Shown here one piece after another: positions 24,422-33,391 of a stretch of 64,000 bases of DNA. Every line of letters starts with the position of its first letter. The first letter of the stretch is position 1. The position numbers and the translations under genes are program-made. The notes beneath the pieces were generated by a model. That model saw only the letters and a program-made list of their open reading frames with translations. It was not told the origin of the DNA and did not search any database. This DNA comes from Candidatus Aalborgicola defluviihabitans (lineage in GTDB: Bacteria > Pseudomonadota > Gammaproteobacteria > Burkholderiales > Burkholderiaceae_C): assembly GCA_016705575.1 (NCBI GenBank), contig JADIXX010000001.1:186001-250000 (forward strand), in the 5' to 3' direction.

Positions 24422-25489
24422 ATGCTGGTTTTGGGGATTGAGTCGTCGTGCGATGAAACGGGTGTGGCCATGGTGCAGGCAGAGGAGCAAGCCTTGCCCA
24501 CGCTGCTGGCGCACGCTTTATACAGCCAGATCGAAATGCACCAGGCCTTTGGCGGTGTGGTGCCCGAGCTGGCCAGTCGCGACCATATCCGGCGCGTGTT
24601 GCCGCTCACGCAGGAGGTTCTGGACGCCAGTGGCAAATCACTGGCCGATGTTGACGTGGTGGCCTACACGCGTGGTCCCGGTCTGGCTGGTGCGCTACTG
24701 GTGGGTGCTGGCGTGGCCTGTGCGCTGGGTGCCGCCTTGGGCAAGCCGGTTCTGGGCGTGCACCACCTCGAAGGGCATTTGTTGTCCCCGTTTCTGAGCG
24801 CCGATCCGCCGGAGTTCCCCTTTGTGGCCCTGCTGGTATCTGGCGGACACACGCAACTGATGCGGGTGGAGGGCGTGGGGCGTTACGAACTGTTGGGCGA
24901 ATCCATTGACGACGCCGCGGGCGAAGCCTTTGACAAATCGGCCAAGCTCATGGGGCTGGGTTACCCGGGCGGCCCGGCGCTGAGCCGCTTGGCCGAGCAG
25001 GGCAGGGCAGACGCTTACAAGCTACCACGGCCGCTGCTCAACAGTGGCAATCTGGATTTTTCATTTGCCGGACTCAAGACGGCGGTACTGGTTCAATCCC
25101 AACGCATGGTGGCTGCGCAGGCCACCGATGGCGCTTTGGGCCTATTTGAGTCACTACCCTTGCAGCAGCGCGCAGACCTTGCTGCCTCGACCCAGGCGGC
25201 CATCGTGGAGGTGCTACTCAAGAAGTCCATGAACGCGTTAAAACAAACCGGGTTGCAACGCCTGGTGGTGGCCGGTGGCGTGGGTGCCAATCGGGAGTTG
25301 CGCGCCCAACTCAACGCCGCGTGTGCCCAACGAAAGGTGCGGGTGCACTACCCGGAATTGCACCTGTGCACCGACAACGGCGCCATGATCGCCATGGCGG
25401 GGGCCATGCGCCTGCAAAGTGGCCTGCAACAGGTCAGCGCTACTTACGCCTTTGACGTCAAGCCACGCTGGCCGTTGGACAGCTTGTAG
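24422..25489 (+). CDS. tsaD: tRNA N6-adenosine threonylcarbamoyltransferase
   Basis: 355 residues. It transfers the threonylcarbamoyl group from TC-AMP to A37 of ANN-decoding tRNAs, with TsaB and TsaE. ASKHA-fold motifs: VLGIESSCDETGVA at the start, HQAFGGVVPELASRDH, the metal-binding HHLEGH, LVSGGHTQL, and GGVGANRELR near the C-terminus with CTDNGAMIA. Length is standard (about 340). Confidence 0.97.
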   Translation: MLVLGIESSCDETGVAMVQAEEQALPTLLAHALYSQIEMHQAFGGVVPELASRDHIRRVLPLTQEVLDASGKSLADVDVVAYTRGPGLAGALLVGAGVACALGAALGKPVLGVHHLEGHLLSPFLSADPPEFPFVALLVSGGHTQLMRVEGVGRYELLGESIDDAAGEAFDKSAKLMGLGYPGGPALSRLAEQGRADAYKLPRPLLNSGNLDFSFAGLKTAVLVQSQRMVAAQATDGALGLFESLPLQQRADLAASTQAAIVEVLLKKSMNALKQTGLQRLVVAGGVGANRELRAQLNAACAQRKVRVHYPELHLCTDNGAMIAMAGAMRLQSGLQQVSATYAFDVKPRWPLDSL

Positions 25490-25501
25490 CGCGCTGAAAT
25501 T

Positions 25502-25882
25502 TCAGTGAACTACCAGTTCGGTGGCGTTGCTGACTGGCACTTTTTTGACAAGTTTCAGCGTTAGCACACCGTTTTCCAGTTTGGCATCGCTGGCCGAGGT
25601 GTCGATGTCCTGTGGCAGCTCATAGGCAGCGCTGTAGTGGCGGGCCGCGCCTTCTTTGCTGCTGATGCGCACCACAGCGCCTTCAATGGCAATGGATAAC
25701 TGCTCTTTGGTCACGCCGGGCACATCCATGCTCAGGGTGAAAGCGGTCTCGTCCTGTGTGTAAGCGCAAGGCTTGTTGGTGGTGCTGCGAAGCGCGTCAT
25801 CCATAAAGCGCTCCAGCGAACGGCCTGGGTTGACATAGGCTTGGCGGCGCAATTGGGGCTGGGCGGTAGTGGCAAAAAACAT
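25502..25882 (-). CDS. Hsp20/alpha-crystallin family small heat shock protein
   Basis: 126 residues from the ATG at 25882, which follows AGGAG at the right distance; the longer open frame lacks support. Alpha-crystallin features are FTLSMDVPGVTKEQLSIAIE, the beta-strand region, and the A-x-x-x-NGVLTLKLVKK end (AKLENGVLTLKLVKK). It acts as an ATP-independent holdase in the cytosol. It is convergent with tsaD and divergent from the substrate-binding protein gene, with a 93-base gap. Confidence 0.92.
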   Translation of the reverse strand: MFFATTAQPQLRRQAYVNPGRSLERFMDDALRSTTNKPCAYTQDETAFTLSMDVPGVTKEQLSIAIEGAVVRISSKEGAARHYSAAYELPQDIDTSASDAKLENGVLTLKLVKKVPVSNATELVVH

Positions 25883-25975
25883 GGTTGGTCTCCTAGTACA
25901 CTGCGCGACGCTCACCATGAGCACCGCATGCATCCAAGCTGCGGTTCTTTCAGTCAATTTCAAGAAAAAAATCAT

Positions 25976-27283
25976 ATGTTTATTCTTTCCCGTTGGATCT
26001 TGAAAACCGGGTTGCTGGCGTTATTTGCGCTGCCCTTGGGTATTCCCGTGGCTTTTGCCCAAGCGCCGGCCGCGCCGGTCAAGCTGGCCATGATCGAGGG
26101 GCTAAGTGGCCCCAATGGCAATGCAGGCGAGGCGGTGTTTCGCAACCTCAACTGGGCAGTGGAGCGGGTCAATGCACGCGGTGGCGTGAAGCTGCCCGCA
26201 GCAGCCGGTGGCAATCAGACCCTGGTTCTGGAGCGCTACGACAGCAAGGGCCAGAACGAAGAGGCGCTTTCGGCGCTGCGCTCAGCCATTGACAACGGTG
26301 CGCGCATTGTTTTGCAGGGCAATTCATCCGCCAATGCGGCGGCCTTGATCGACGCTATCAACAAACACAACGAGCGTGAGCCGTCCAAGCGCGTGCTGTT
26401 TTTGAATTACTCGGCGGTGGACCCAGTGTTGACCAACGAGAAATGCAGTTTTTGGCATTTCCGATATGACGCGCATGCCGATATGCGCATGGCTGCGTTA
26501 ATGGATGTGATCAGGGACGACAAGGCGCTCAAGGATGTGTACCTGATTGGTCAGGACTACAGCTTTGGCCAGGCGGTACTGCGTGAAGCCAAACGCCAGC
26601 TGGGCGCGCAGCGCCCGGACGTGCGCATCGTGGGCGAAGAATTGCACCCCATGGCCCGCGTGAAGGATTTTCTGCCCTATGCCACCAAAATCAAAGCCAG
26701 TGGCGCACAGGCGGTGATTACCGGCAACTGGGGCAACGATCTGAGCCTGTTGATCAAGGCTGCGCGTGATGTGGGCTTTGAAGGCAAGTTCTACACCTTC
26801 TATGGCAATGCCATGGGTGCACCGGCGGCCATTGGTGAGGCGGGGATTGGCAGGGTTATCGCGGTGGCTGACTGGATGCCCAATGTGCAAACCGCGGGTA
26901 GCGAGGCGTTTTACCGCTCGTTCAAGCAGCGCTACCCCAAGGCTGAAGACGACTATGTCCACATGCGCATGCAGTTGTTGATCGAATCCCTGGCGCAGGC
27001 CATGGAAGCCGCCGCCACTCAATCCAACTCTGCCAGCCTGGATGTTGTCGCAGTGGCAGCGCAGTTGGAGCGTGGCCGTGTGACCCTGGGGGGACAATCC
27101 GGCAACATGCGTGCGGCTGATCACCAGTTCCAGCAGCCGTTGGTGGTGGGCGTTATGGACCGCCAGGGCACACCCGGCGTCAAATTTGATGTGGAGGGTT
27201 CGGGCTACGGTTTTCGCGTAATCAAAACCATAGCGCCGGAAGCCGCAGAACTACCTACCAGCTGCAAGATGCAGCGCCCATGA
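25976..27283 (+). CDS. Branched-chain amino acid-type ABC transporter substrate-binding protein
   Basis: 435 residues with a signal peptide of about 28 residues (WILKTGLLALFALPLG and on, ending AFAQA). Periplasmic binding protein type I (LivJ-like) fold: VKLAMIEGLSGPNGNAGEAVF, IVLQGNSSANAAALIDAIN, VYLIGQDYSFGQAVLRE and AVITGNWGNDLSLLI. No permease or ATPase genes lie beside it, so it is an orphan or serves a transporter elsewhere. The ligand is unknown. The region before the start has no strong ribosome binding site (CAAGAAAAAAATCAT). Confidence 0.88.
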   Translation: MFILSRWILKTGLLALFALPLGIPVAFAQAPAAPVKLAMIEGLSGPNGNAGEAVFRNLNWAVERVNARGGVKLPAAAGGNQTLVLERYDSKGQNEEALSALRSAIDNGARIVLQGNSSANAAALIDAINKHNEREPSKRVLFLNYSAVDPVLTNEKCSFWHFRYDAHADMRMAALMDVIRDDKALKDVYLIGQDYSFGQAVLREAKRQLGAQRPDVRIVGEELHPMARVKDFLPYATKIKASGAQAVITGNWGNDLSLLIKAARDVGFEGKFYTFYGNAMGAPAAIGEAGIGRVIAVADWMPNVQTAGSEAFYRSFKQRYPKAEDDYVHMRMQLLIESLAQAMEAAATQSNSASLDVVAVAAQLERGRVTLGGQSGNMRAADHQFQQPLVVGVMDRQGTPGVKFDVEGSGYGFRVIKTIAPEAAELPTSCKMQRP

Positions 27284-27301
27284 CGGGCTGCCCGCGCCGT
27301 A

Positions 27302-27331
27302 TTCGACGGTTAGGGCAGTTCGGGCTATAAT
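27302..27331 (+). promoter_or_regulatory. Candidate rpsO promoter
   Basis: TTCGAC (27302-27307) and TATAAT (27326-27331) with an 18-base spacer, about 115 bases before rpsO. The leader that follows is GC-rich with a hairpin-prone CGCCGGG...CCCGGCG segment. Confidence 0.55.
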
Positions 27332-27444
27332 CGAGCGGCTTTGCATTTGGCAAGGCGCACGCCGGGAGCAGTTCCAGCACCCGGCGCAAGTTCAAAAACC
27401 AGGGGCATGCGCAACGTCGCAGCCTCTCAAAGACAGGAAAAACC

Positions 27445-27711
27445 ATGATTGCATCCAGCATCAAAGCCGCTGTTGTCAAAGACAACGCCCGTAGCCCCGG
27501 CGATACCGGTAGCCCGGAAGTGCAAGTTGCACTGCTGACCGCCCGTATCAACGAGCTCATGCCCCACTTCAAGACCCACGCCAAAGACCACCACGGTCGT
27601 CGTGGTCTGGTGCGCATGGTGAATACACGCAAGAGCCTGTTGATTTACCTGAATCGTATCGATCACGATCGTTACGTTGCGCTGATTGCCAAGCTGGGCC
27701 TGCGCAAGTAA
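27445..27711 (+). CDS. rpsO: 30S ribosomal protein S15
   Basis: 88 residues. Conserved stretches DTGSPEVQVALLTARINEL and HHGRRGLVRMVNTRKSLL bind the 16S rRNA three-way junction, an early 30S assembly step. AGACAGGAAAAACC supplies the ribosome binding site. A strong terminator follows and pnp lies downstream, the usual rpsO-pnp pair. Confidence 0.98.
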   Translation: MIASSIKAAVVKDNARSPGDTGSPEVQVALLTARINELMPHFKTHAKDHHGRRGLVRMVNTRKSLLIYLNRIDHDRYVALIAKLGLRK

Positions 27712-27729
27712 GCGGCTGATCGAATGATG

Positions 27730-27766
27730 AACGCCTGAGTTAGGTTACTAGCTCAGGCGTTTTTTA
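27730..27766 (+). terminator. Rho-independent terminator after rpsO
   Basis: AACGCCTGAG and CTCAGGCGTT form a perfect 10-base stem with a short loop, followed by a run of T. Confidence 0.9.
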
Positions 27767-27800
27767 CTTCGGAGACGGCAAAAACAGAACGAAGCTGTGT

Positions 27801-27846
27801 CATTCCAAGCAAATTCCGCCCTGATGGGCAGAGTTTTTCTGGAATG
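27801..27846 (+). promoter_or_regulatory. Structured pnp leader (two-part hairpin)
   Basis: Outer stem CATTCCA (27801-27807) with TGGAATG (27840-27846) encloses an inner stem GCCC/GGGC (27818-27829). In Escherichia coli a pnp leader hairpin is cut by RNase III and then used by PNPase for autoregulation; a similar role here is inference from position. Confidence 0.55.
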
Positions 27847-27932
27847 GCATCGTGGACTGTAATGGCGAATCCGGGCTTGGGTGAGGTGGCCTTTACCTTC
27901 CAATTTCTTCCGAAAATCACAGGAGATACACC

Positions 27933-30050
27933 ATGACAATGTTCAAAAAAGTCACCAAAACTTTCCAGTGGGGCCACAACACGGTCACCATGGAAACCGG
28001 CGAAATCGCGCGTCAATCTACCGGCGCTGTGCTGCTGGACATGGACGGCACCGTGGTGCTTGCCACCGTCGTCGCCAAGACTGAAGGCAAACCTGGCCAG
28101 GATTTCTTCCCCCTGACTGTTGACTACCTTGAAAAGAGCTATGCCGCAGGCAAGATTCCCGGCAGCTTCTTCAAGCGCGAAGGCCGCCCCAGCGAGTTTG
28201 AAACGCTGACGAGCCGCCTGATTGATCGCCCTATTCGCCCGCTGTTCCCCGAAGGTTTCTTCAACGAAGTACATGTGGTCATCCACACTGTGTCGTTGAA
28301 CCCTGAAGTGGACGCCGACGTCGCCGCCATGATTGCGGTCAGTGCTGCGCTGTCCATCTCCGGCATCCCGTTCAACGGCCCCATCGGCGCTGCTCGCGTG
28401 GGTTACATCAACGGTGAATACGTACTGAACCCCGGCCAGACCGCTCGCAAAGACTCCATCATGGATCTGGTCGTTGCCGGAACCGAATCGGCTGTTCTGA
28501 TGGTCGAGTCCGAAGCACAGCAACTGTCCGAAGAAATCATGCTCGGCGCCGTGGTGTTTGGCCATGCTCAAGGCAACATCGCCATCAACGCCATCCATGA
28601 ACTGGTGCGCGAAGCCGGCAAGCCGGTGTGGGATTGGAAAGCTCCTGCCAAGGATGAAGTGCTGATCGCCAAGGTCGATGCGCTGGCAAAGGACAAGCTG
28701 GTTACTGCATACCAAATCCGCAACAAGCAAGCACGCACCAAAGCGACGCGCGAAGTGACCACCTGGACCAAGGCTGGCTTGAAGGCTGAAGGCGTGGAAT
28801 TTGACGGCGTGACCGTGGACGGCATGCTGTTCGACATCGAAGCCAAGATTGTGCGCGGCCAGATTCTGGCCGGCGAGCCCCGTATCGACGGTCGCGACAC
28901 ACGCACCGTGCGTGCCATAGAAATCCGCAACAGCGTGCTGCCCCGTACCCACGGTTCGGCTCTGTTTACCCGTGGTGAAACGCAGGCATTGGTTGTTACG
29001 ACCCTGGGTACTGAGCGCGATGCACAGCGTATTGACGCCCTCTCTGGCGATTACGAAGACCGCTTCATGTTGCACTACAACATGCCTCCGTTCGCCACTG
29101 GCGAAACTGGCCGTGTCGGCACACCCAAGCGCCGCGAAATCGGCCACGGTCGTCTGGCCAAGCGTGCACTGATTGCTGTGCTGCCAAGCAAGGAAGACTT
29201 TCCCTACACCATGCGTGTGGTGTCGGAAATCACCGAATCCAACGGATCTTCTTCCATGGCGTCCGTCTGCGGCGGTTGCCTGTCGCTGATGGACGCTGGT
29301 GTGCCTATGAAAGCCCACGTGGCCGGTATCGCCATGGGCCTGATCAAGGAAGACAACCGTTTCGCGGTGTTGACCGACATTTTGGGTGACGAAGACCACC
29401 TGGGCGATATGGACTTCAAGGTTGCGGGTACCACCAACGGTATCACTGCGCTGCAGATGGACATCAAGATTCAGGGCATCACCAAGGAAATCATGCAAGT
29501 TGCTTTGGCCCAGGCCAAAGAAGCGCGTATGCATATTCTGGGCAAGATGCAAGAGGCGATGGCAGAGGCCAAGACCGAAGTGTCAACCTTCGCACCGCGT
29601 CTGTTCACCATGAAGATCAACCCCGAAAAAATCCGTGACGTGATTGGCAAGGGCGGCTCCGTGATCCGTGCGCTGACCGAAGAAACCGGCACACAGATCA
29701 ACATCGACGAAGATGGCACTATCACCATCGCCTCAGCCGATCCAGAAAAAGCCGAATTGGCCAAGAAGCGCATCGAACAGATCACCGCTGAAGTCGAAAT
29801 CGGCAAGGTTTACGAAGGCCCCATCACCAAAATTCTGGACTTTGGTGCCTTGGTCAACCTGCTGCCCGGTAAGGACGGCCTGCTGCACATCAGCCAGATC
29901 GCGCACGAACGTGTCGAGAAGGTTTCCGACTACCTGACCGAAGGCCAGATCATCAAGGTCAAGGTCATGGAGACCGATGAGAAGGGTCGCATCAAGCTGT
30001 CCATGAAGGCTTTGCTGGACCGCCCAGCCCATAATGGTGAGCAGGGCTAA
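27933..30050 (+). CDS. pnp: Polyribonucleotide nucleotidyltransferase (PNPase)
   Basis: 705 residues, full length. Two RNase PH-like domains with an alpha-helical linker come first (GQDFFPLTVDYLEKSYAAGKIP-type text; SSSMASVCGGCLSLMDAGVP in the second, active domain). The KH domain with IRDVIGKGGSVIRALTEETG is at about 560-615 and the S1 domain with GKVYEGPITKILDFGALV and HISQIA follows. It degrades RNA phosphorolytically from the 3' end and associates with the degradosome. AGGAG precedes the ATG. Confidence 0.98.
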   Translation: MTMFKKVTKTFQWGHNTVTMETGEIARQSTGAVLLDMDGTVVLATVVAKTEGKPGQDFFPLTVDYLEKSYAAGKIPGSFFKREGRPSEFETLTSRLIDRPIRPLFPEGFFNEVHVVIHTVSLNPEVDADVAAMIAVSAALSISGIPFNGPIGAARVGYINGEYVLNPGQTARKDSIMDLVVAGTESAVLMVESEAQQLSEEIMLGAVVFGHAQGNIAINAIHELVREAGKPVWDWKAPAKDEVLIAKVDALAKDKLVTAYQIRNKQARTKATREVTTWTKAGLKAEGVEFDGVTVDGMLFDIEAKIVRGQILAGEPRIDGRDTRTVRAIEIRNSVLPRTHGSALFTRGETQALVVTTLGTERDAQRIDALSGDYEDRFMLHYNMPPFATGETGRVGTPKRREIGHGRLAKRALIAVLPSKEDFPYTMRVVSEITESNGSSSMASVCGGCLSLMDAGVPMKAHVAGIAMGLIKEDNRFAVLTDILGDEDHLGDMDFKVAGTTNGITALQMDIKIQGITKEIMQVALAQAKEARMHILGKMQEAMAEAKTEVSTFAPRLFTMKINPEKIRDVIGKGGSVIRALTEETGTQINIDEDGTITIASADPEKAELAKKRIEQITAEVEIGKVYEGPITKILDFGALVNLLPGKDGLLHISQIAHERVEKVSDYLTEGQIIKVKVMETDEKGRIKLSMKALLDRPAHNGEQG

Positions 30051-30057
30051 TCTATTT

Positions 30058-30117
30058 GCTATAAATTTGGTAGTGTCTTGTGTAGTGTTGACGAGGGCTA
30101 CCGGTTGAAAATGCTAT
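30058..30117 (+). repeat. Dispersed palindromic repeat, copy 5 (between pnp and the quinone oxidoreductase gene)
   Basis: GCTATAAATTTGGTAGTGTC, core TGACGAGGGCTACCGG, then TTGAAAATGCTAT. The right end runs into the start codon of the following gene, so the element supplies its whole ribosome binding region. Confidence 0.85.
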
Positions 30118-31138
30118 GAAAGTTATTGAAATTGCAGGTTTTGGTGGACCGGACGTTTTGCGTCTGGCAGAGCGTCCTGTGCCGGTTGCCGGCGTGGGCG
30201 AGTTGCTCATTCGCGTGGCAGCCAGCGGTATTAACCGTCCAGACGTATTGCAGCGAGCTGGCAAGTACCCAGCCCCCGAAGGTGCGTCCGATATTCCAGG
30301 TCTGGAAGTCGCTGGCACTATCGAGAGCGGCGACGCGCAGGCGCTTTCCGCTGCTGGACTGCGGATCGGTGACCGTGTCTGTGCCTTGGTTGCTGGCGGT
30401 GGCTATGCGCGGTACTGCGTGGCGCCTGTAGGCCAGTGTCTGCCGGTGCCGCAAGGTCTGACCGATATAGAGGCAGCGTCACTGCCGGAGACTTTTTTCA
30501 CCGTCTGGAGCAACGTTTTTGACCGTGGTGGTTTGAAGTCGGGCGAGACCCTGCTGGTGCAGGGCGGCAGCAGTGGCATTGGTGTGACTGCTATCCAGAT
30601 GGCCAAAGCCCTGGGTGCACACGTCATCGTCACAGCTGGAACAGACGAAAAATGTGCCGCTTGTCTGGCTTTGGGTGCAGACCATGCCATCAACTACAAG
30701 ACGCAAGACTTCCAGGCGGAAGCTTTGCGCCTGACCGATGGCTGTGGCGTGGATGTGGTGCTGGACATGGTGGCCGGCAGCTATGTTGCCAAAGAAGTCC
30801 AATGCCTGGCAGAAGATGGCCGTCTGGTCCTCATTGCCGTGCAGGGTGGCGTGCAATGCGAGTTCAATGCCGCTTTGGTGATGCGCAAGCGGCTGACCGT
30901 CACGGGTTCTACTTTACGTGCACGTCCGGTTGCATTCAAAACACGTATCGCCCAGGCTTTGTTGCAACACGTCTGGCCTTTATTGGCCGTTGCGCGCATC
31001 AAGCCGGTGGTGCACCGTGTTTTTGCTGCGCTGGATACCAGCCAGGTCAGCGGTAGTGGTGCGTCGCAAGCCCACGCGCTCATGGAATCCAACCAGCACG
31101 TGGGCAAGATTGTTTTGACTTGGGAAGCACAAGCATGA
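30116..31138 (+). CDS. NAD(P)H quinone oxidoreductase, PIG3/zeta-crystallin family
   Basis: 340 residues of the medium-chain dehydrogenase fold without zinc ligands. GVGELLIRVAASGINRPDVLQRAGKYP is the PIG3-type N-terminus, LLVQGGSSGIGVTAIQMAKALG is the NADPH-binding loop, and GSTLRARPVAFKTRIAQALL is near the C-terminus. It probably reduces quinones with NADPH in the cytosol. The start sits at the end of a repeat copy with no clear ribosome binding site. The stop overlaps tpiA by 4 bases. Confidence 0.9.
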   Translation: MKVIEIAGFGGPDVLRLAERPVPVAGVGELLIRVAASGINRPDVLQRAGKYPAPEGASDIPGLEVAGTIESGDAQALSAAGLRIGDRVCALVAGGGYARYCVAPVGQCLPVPQGLTDIEAASLPETFFTVWSNVFDRGGLKSGETLLVQGGSSGIGVTAIQMAKALGAHVIVTAGTDEKCAACLALGADHAINYKTQDFQAEALRLTDGCGVDVVLDMVAGSYVAKEVQCLAEDGRLVLIAVQGGVQCEFNAALVMRKRLTVTGSTLRARPVAFKTRIAQALLQHVWPLLAVARIKPVVHRVFAALDTSQVSGSGASQAHALMESNQHVGKIVLTWEAQA

Positions 31139-31878
31139 AAAAACAGCTGATTGCAGGCAATTGGAAGATGAACGGCTCGGTCACTGCCAACGAAGCGCTG
31201 GTCAAGGCGCTGGTGGCAGGCTCGGCCCAGGCTGCCTGCCATGTGGCGGTGTGCGTTCCGGCGCCGTACCTTGCGCAGGTGCAGGGATTGGTTGCTGGTT
31301 CTGTTATTGCTGTGGGCGCGCAGGACGTGTCGCAGCATGAATCGGGTGCATTCACCGGTGAGGTTTCGGCTGGCATGCTGAAAGATTTCGGCACACGCTA
31401 TTGCCTGGTCGGTCACTCTGAGCGTCGCCAACACCACGGTGAAACCGATGCCGTAGTGGCCATCAAGGCCCAACGCGCTCTTGCCGCAGGCATTACGCCG
31501 GTGGTCTGTGTGGGTGAGACCCTCGCTGAACGCGAAGCCGGTCGCACCGAAGAGGTGGTCAAACGCCAACTCGCAGCGGTCATCCACACCAATGGGCATT
31601 GCATCAGCGAGATCGTTTTGGCGTACGAACCGGTGTGGGCTATCGGAACTGGCAAGACCGCCACGCCCGAAGAGGCGCAGCAGGTGCATGCCGTGCTGCG
31701 TGCCCAGTTACGTGCCGCTACCGATCATGCCGAACGCGTGCTCATTGTGTACGGTGGCAGCATGAATGCGGCAAATGCCAACCAGTTGCTCTCCCAGCCT
31801 GATATCGATGGTGGCCTGGTGGGGGGCGCATCCCTCAAGGCAGCCGACTTTTTATCCATCATTGCCGCCGCCCATTGA
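31135..31878 (+). CDS. tpiA: Triosephosphate isomerase
   Basis: 247 residues from the ATG at 31135, overlapping the previous stop (ATGA). TIM-barrel landmarks: AGNWKMNGS with the catalytic Lys, CLVGHSERR with the catalytic His, YEPVWAIGTGKTA with the catalytic Glu and mobile loop, and GGLVGGASLKAADF for phosphate binding. It interconverts glyceraldehyde-3-phosphate and dihydroxyacetone phosphate. Followed by secG, the usual order. Confidence 0.98.
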   Translation: MKKQLIAGNWKMNGSVTANEALVKALVAGSAQAACHVAVCVPAPYLAQVQGLVAGSVIAVGAQDVSQHESGAFTGEVSAGMLKDFGTRYCLVGHSERRQHHGETDAVVAIKAQRALAAGITPVVCVGETLAEREAGRTEEVVKRQLAAVIHTNGHCISEIVLAYEPVWAIGTGKTATPEEAQQVHAVLRAQLRAATDHAERVLIVYGGSMNAANANQLLSQPDIDGGLVGGASLKAADFLSIIAAAH

Positions 31879-31912
31879 TCAGGGTGCGGATTTCCAGTTT
31901 TAGGAGTTGAGA

Positions 31913-32269
31913 ATGAATATGCTTTTGACGATTATTTTGACCGTCCAGATGTTGACCGCCCTGACGATGATTGGTCTGATTCTGGTGCAGCACGGTAAAG
32001 GTGCCGACATGGGCGCAGCTTTTGGCAGCGGTGGTTCCGGCAGTTTGTTTGGTGCCAGCGGCAGTGCCAACTTCCTGTCCCGCACCACGGCAGTTCTGGC
32101 GACCGTTTTCTTTGTTTGCACACTGGCATTGGCCTACTTTGGTAATTTGCGTCCTGTCAGTTCGGGTAGCGTTTTGGAAAGCGCGGCAGTGGTTGCACCG
32201 GCGGTAGTACCGGCCGCATCGGCACCCGCAGTACCAGCCTCTGGTGTTGGGCAAATTCCAGCGAAATGA
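31913..32269 (+). CDS. secG: Preprotein translocase subunit SecG
   Basis: 118 residues from the ATG at 31913, with AGGAG 6 bases upstream; a TTG at 31907 is in frame but overlaps no better signal. Two membrane helices (LLTIILTVQMLTALTMIGLI and TTAVLATVFFVCTLALAYF) flank the Gly/Ser-rich loop GSGGSGSLFGASGSANFL. The C-terminal tail is rich in Ala, Val and Pro. Accessory subunit of SecYEG in the inner membrane. Confidence 0.95.
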   Translation: MNMLLTIILTVQMLTALTMIGLILVQHGKGADMGAAFGSGGSGSLFGASGSANFLSRTTAVLATVFFVCTLALAYFGNLRPVSSGSVLESAAVVAPAVVPAASAPAVPASGVGQIPAK

Positions 32270-32386
32270 TTGGTTTTTTAATTGCCCTGACCCTTGGGAA
32301 ATAGGGGTAAATTCAGGGTAAACTCTAGGCTTGTCTGGAAAGCAACCAACCTTCGGGTTCCTCACGCAATTCAGACTGAAAGAGCA

Positions 32387-32471
32387 GCCGTCGTGGTGAA
32401 ATTGGTAGACACGCTATCTTGAGGGGGTAGTGGCGAGAGCTGTGCGAGTTCGAGTCTCGCCGACGGCACCA
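32387..32471 (+). tRNA. tRNA-Leu (anticodon GAG), CCA encoded
   Basis: Acceptor stem GCCGTCG pairs perfectly with CGACGGC (32461-32467), followed by ACCA. The anticodon stem CTATC/GGTAG encloses the loop TTGAGGG, so the anticodon is GAG at 32421-32423 (reads CUC and CUU). A long variable arm and the TTCGAGTC T loop are as expected for a class II leucine tRNA. It lies between secG and nuoA, a conserved place in betaproteobacteria. Confidence 0.97.
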
Positions 32472-32538
32472 AATCATAATATTCCTTCAATTTCGGTTTG
32501 ACCGAATTCGGAAGCGTAGCTATACACAGAATGTCAAT

Positions 32539-32898
32539 ATGAGCCTTGATCAGTACCTTCCTGTTCTTTTGTTCATTGTGATTGGTGTTCTGACTGGGGT
32601 AGTGCCCCAGATCATTGGTTATGTGTTAGGCCCCAATCGGCCTGACGCAGCCAAAAATTCCCCGTACGAATGTGGCTTTGAAGCGTTTGGTGATGCGCGC
32701 ATGCGATTTGATGTGCGCTACTACCTCATCGCCATTTTGTTCATATTGTTTGACCTGGAAACAGCGCTGCTCTTTCCTTGGGCAGTAGCGCTCAAGGAGT
32801 TGGGATTTTTTGGTTTCTTGCTGGGTCTGGAAATTGTGATCGTTTTAACCATTGGCTTTGTTTACATGTGGTTAAAGGGCGCCCTGGACTGGGAGTGA
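32539..32898 (+). CDS. nuoA: NADH-quinone oxidoreductase subunit A
   Basis: 119 residues with three membrane helices. The loop NSPYECGFEAFGDARMRFDVRYY-type segment carries the conserved Cys and is diagnostic of ND3/NuoA, which contacts the quinone tunnel of complex I. First gene of the complete 14-gene nuo operon; 67 bases separate it from the tRNA gene, so nuo and tRNA may share transcription. Confidence 0.97.
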   Translation: MSLDQYLPVLLFIVIGVLTGVVPQIIGYVLGPNRPDAAKNSPYECGFEAFGDARMRFDVRYYLIAILFILFDLETALLFPWAVALKELGFFGFLLGLEIVIVLTIGFVYMWLKGALDWE

Positions 32899-32902
32899 CG
32901 GA

Positions 32903-33382
32903 ATGATTGAAGGTGTTCTCAAAGAGGGTTTTTTCACCACGAGCTACGATTCGGTGGTGAATTGGGCCAAAACCGGGTCGGTTTGGCCCATGTCGTTCGG
33001 TTTGGCTTGCTGTGCAGTTGAAATGATGCACGCCGCTGCAGCCCGCTATGACATCAGCCGTTTTGGTGCCGAGGTGTTTCGCGCCAGTCCCCGGCAGTCG
33101 GACTTGATCATCGTGGCAGGTACCCTGACCAACAAGATGGCGCCAGCGTTTCGCAAGGTATATGACCAAATGGCAGAGCCGCGCTGGGTGCTGAGCATGG
33201 GTTCTTGCGCCAATGGCGGAGGGTATTACCACTACAGTTATTCGGTCGTTCGCGGTTGCGATCGTATTGTGCCGGTGGATGTGTATGTGCCCGGTTGCCC
33301 CCCGACTGCGGAAGCGTTGTTGTACGGAATTTTGCAACTCCAGCAAAAAATCCGCCGCACGAACACCATCGCTCGGGTTTGA
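32903..33382 (+). CDS. nuoB: NADH-quinone oxidoreductase subunit B
   Basis: 159 residues, the PSST subunit carrying cluster N2, the last iron-sulfur centre before quinone. Ligands are in GLACCAVEMM (adjacent cysteines), GSCANGGG and VPGCPPTAE. Starts 4 bases after nuoA. Confidence 0.98.
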   Translation: MIEGVLKEGFFTTSYDSVVNWAKTGSVWPMSFGLACCAVEMMHAAAARYDISRFGAEVFRASPRQSDLIIVAGTLTNKMAPAFRKVYDQMAEPRWVLSMGSCANGGGYYHYSYSVVRGCDRIVPVDVYVPGCPPTAEALLYGILQLQQKIRRTNTIARV

Positions 33383-33391
33383 GGGATAGTT

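Noticed and set aside
27753..29552. Long minus-strand open frame of 599 codons opposite pnp
   Set aside because: It mirrors the pnp coding sequence, crosses the pnp leader, and lacks any recognisable domain; a typical shadow of a strongly codon-biased gene.
32281..32330. Promoter for the tRNA-Leu/nuo transcript (TTGGGA and TAAACT)
   Set aside because: The spacing is 19 bases and both hexamers are weak, so it was not listed as a feature.
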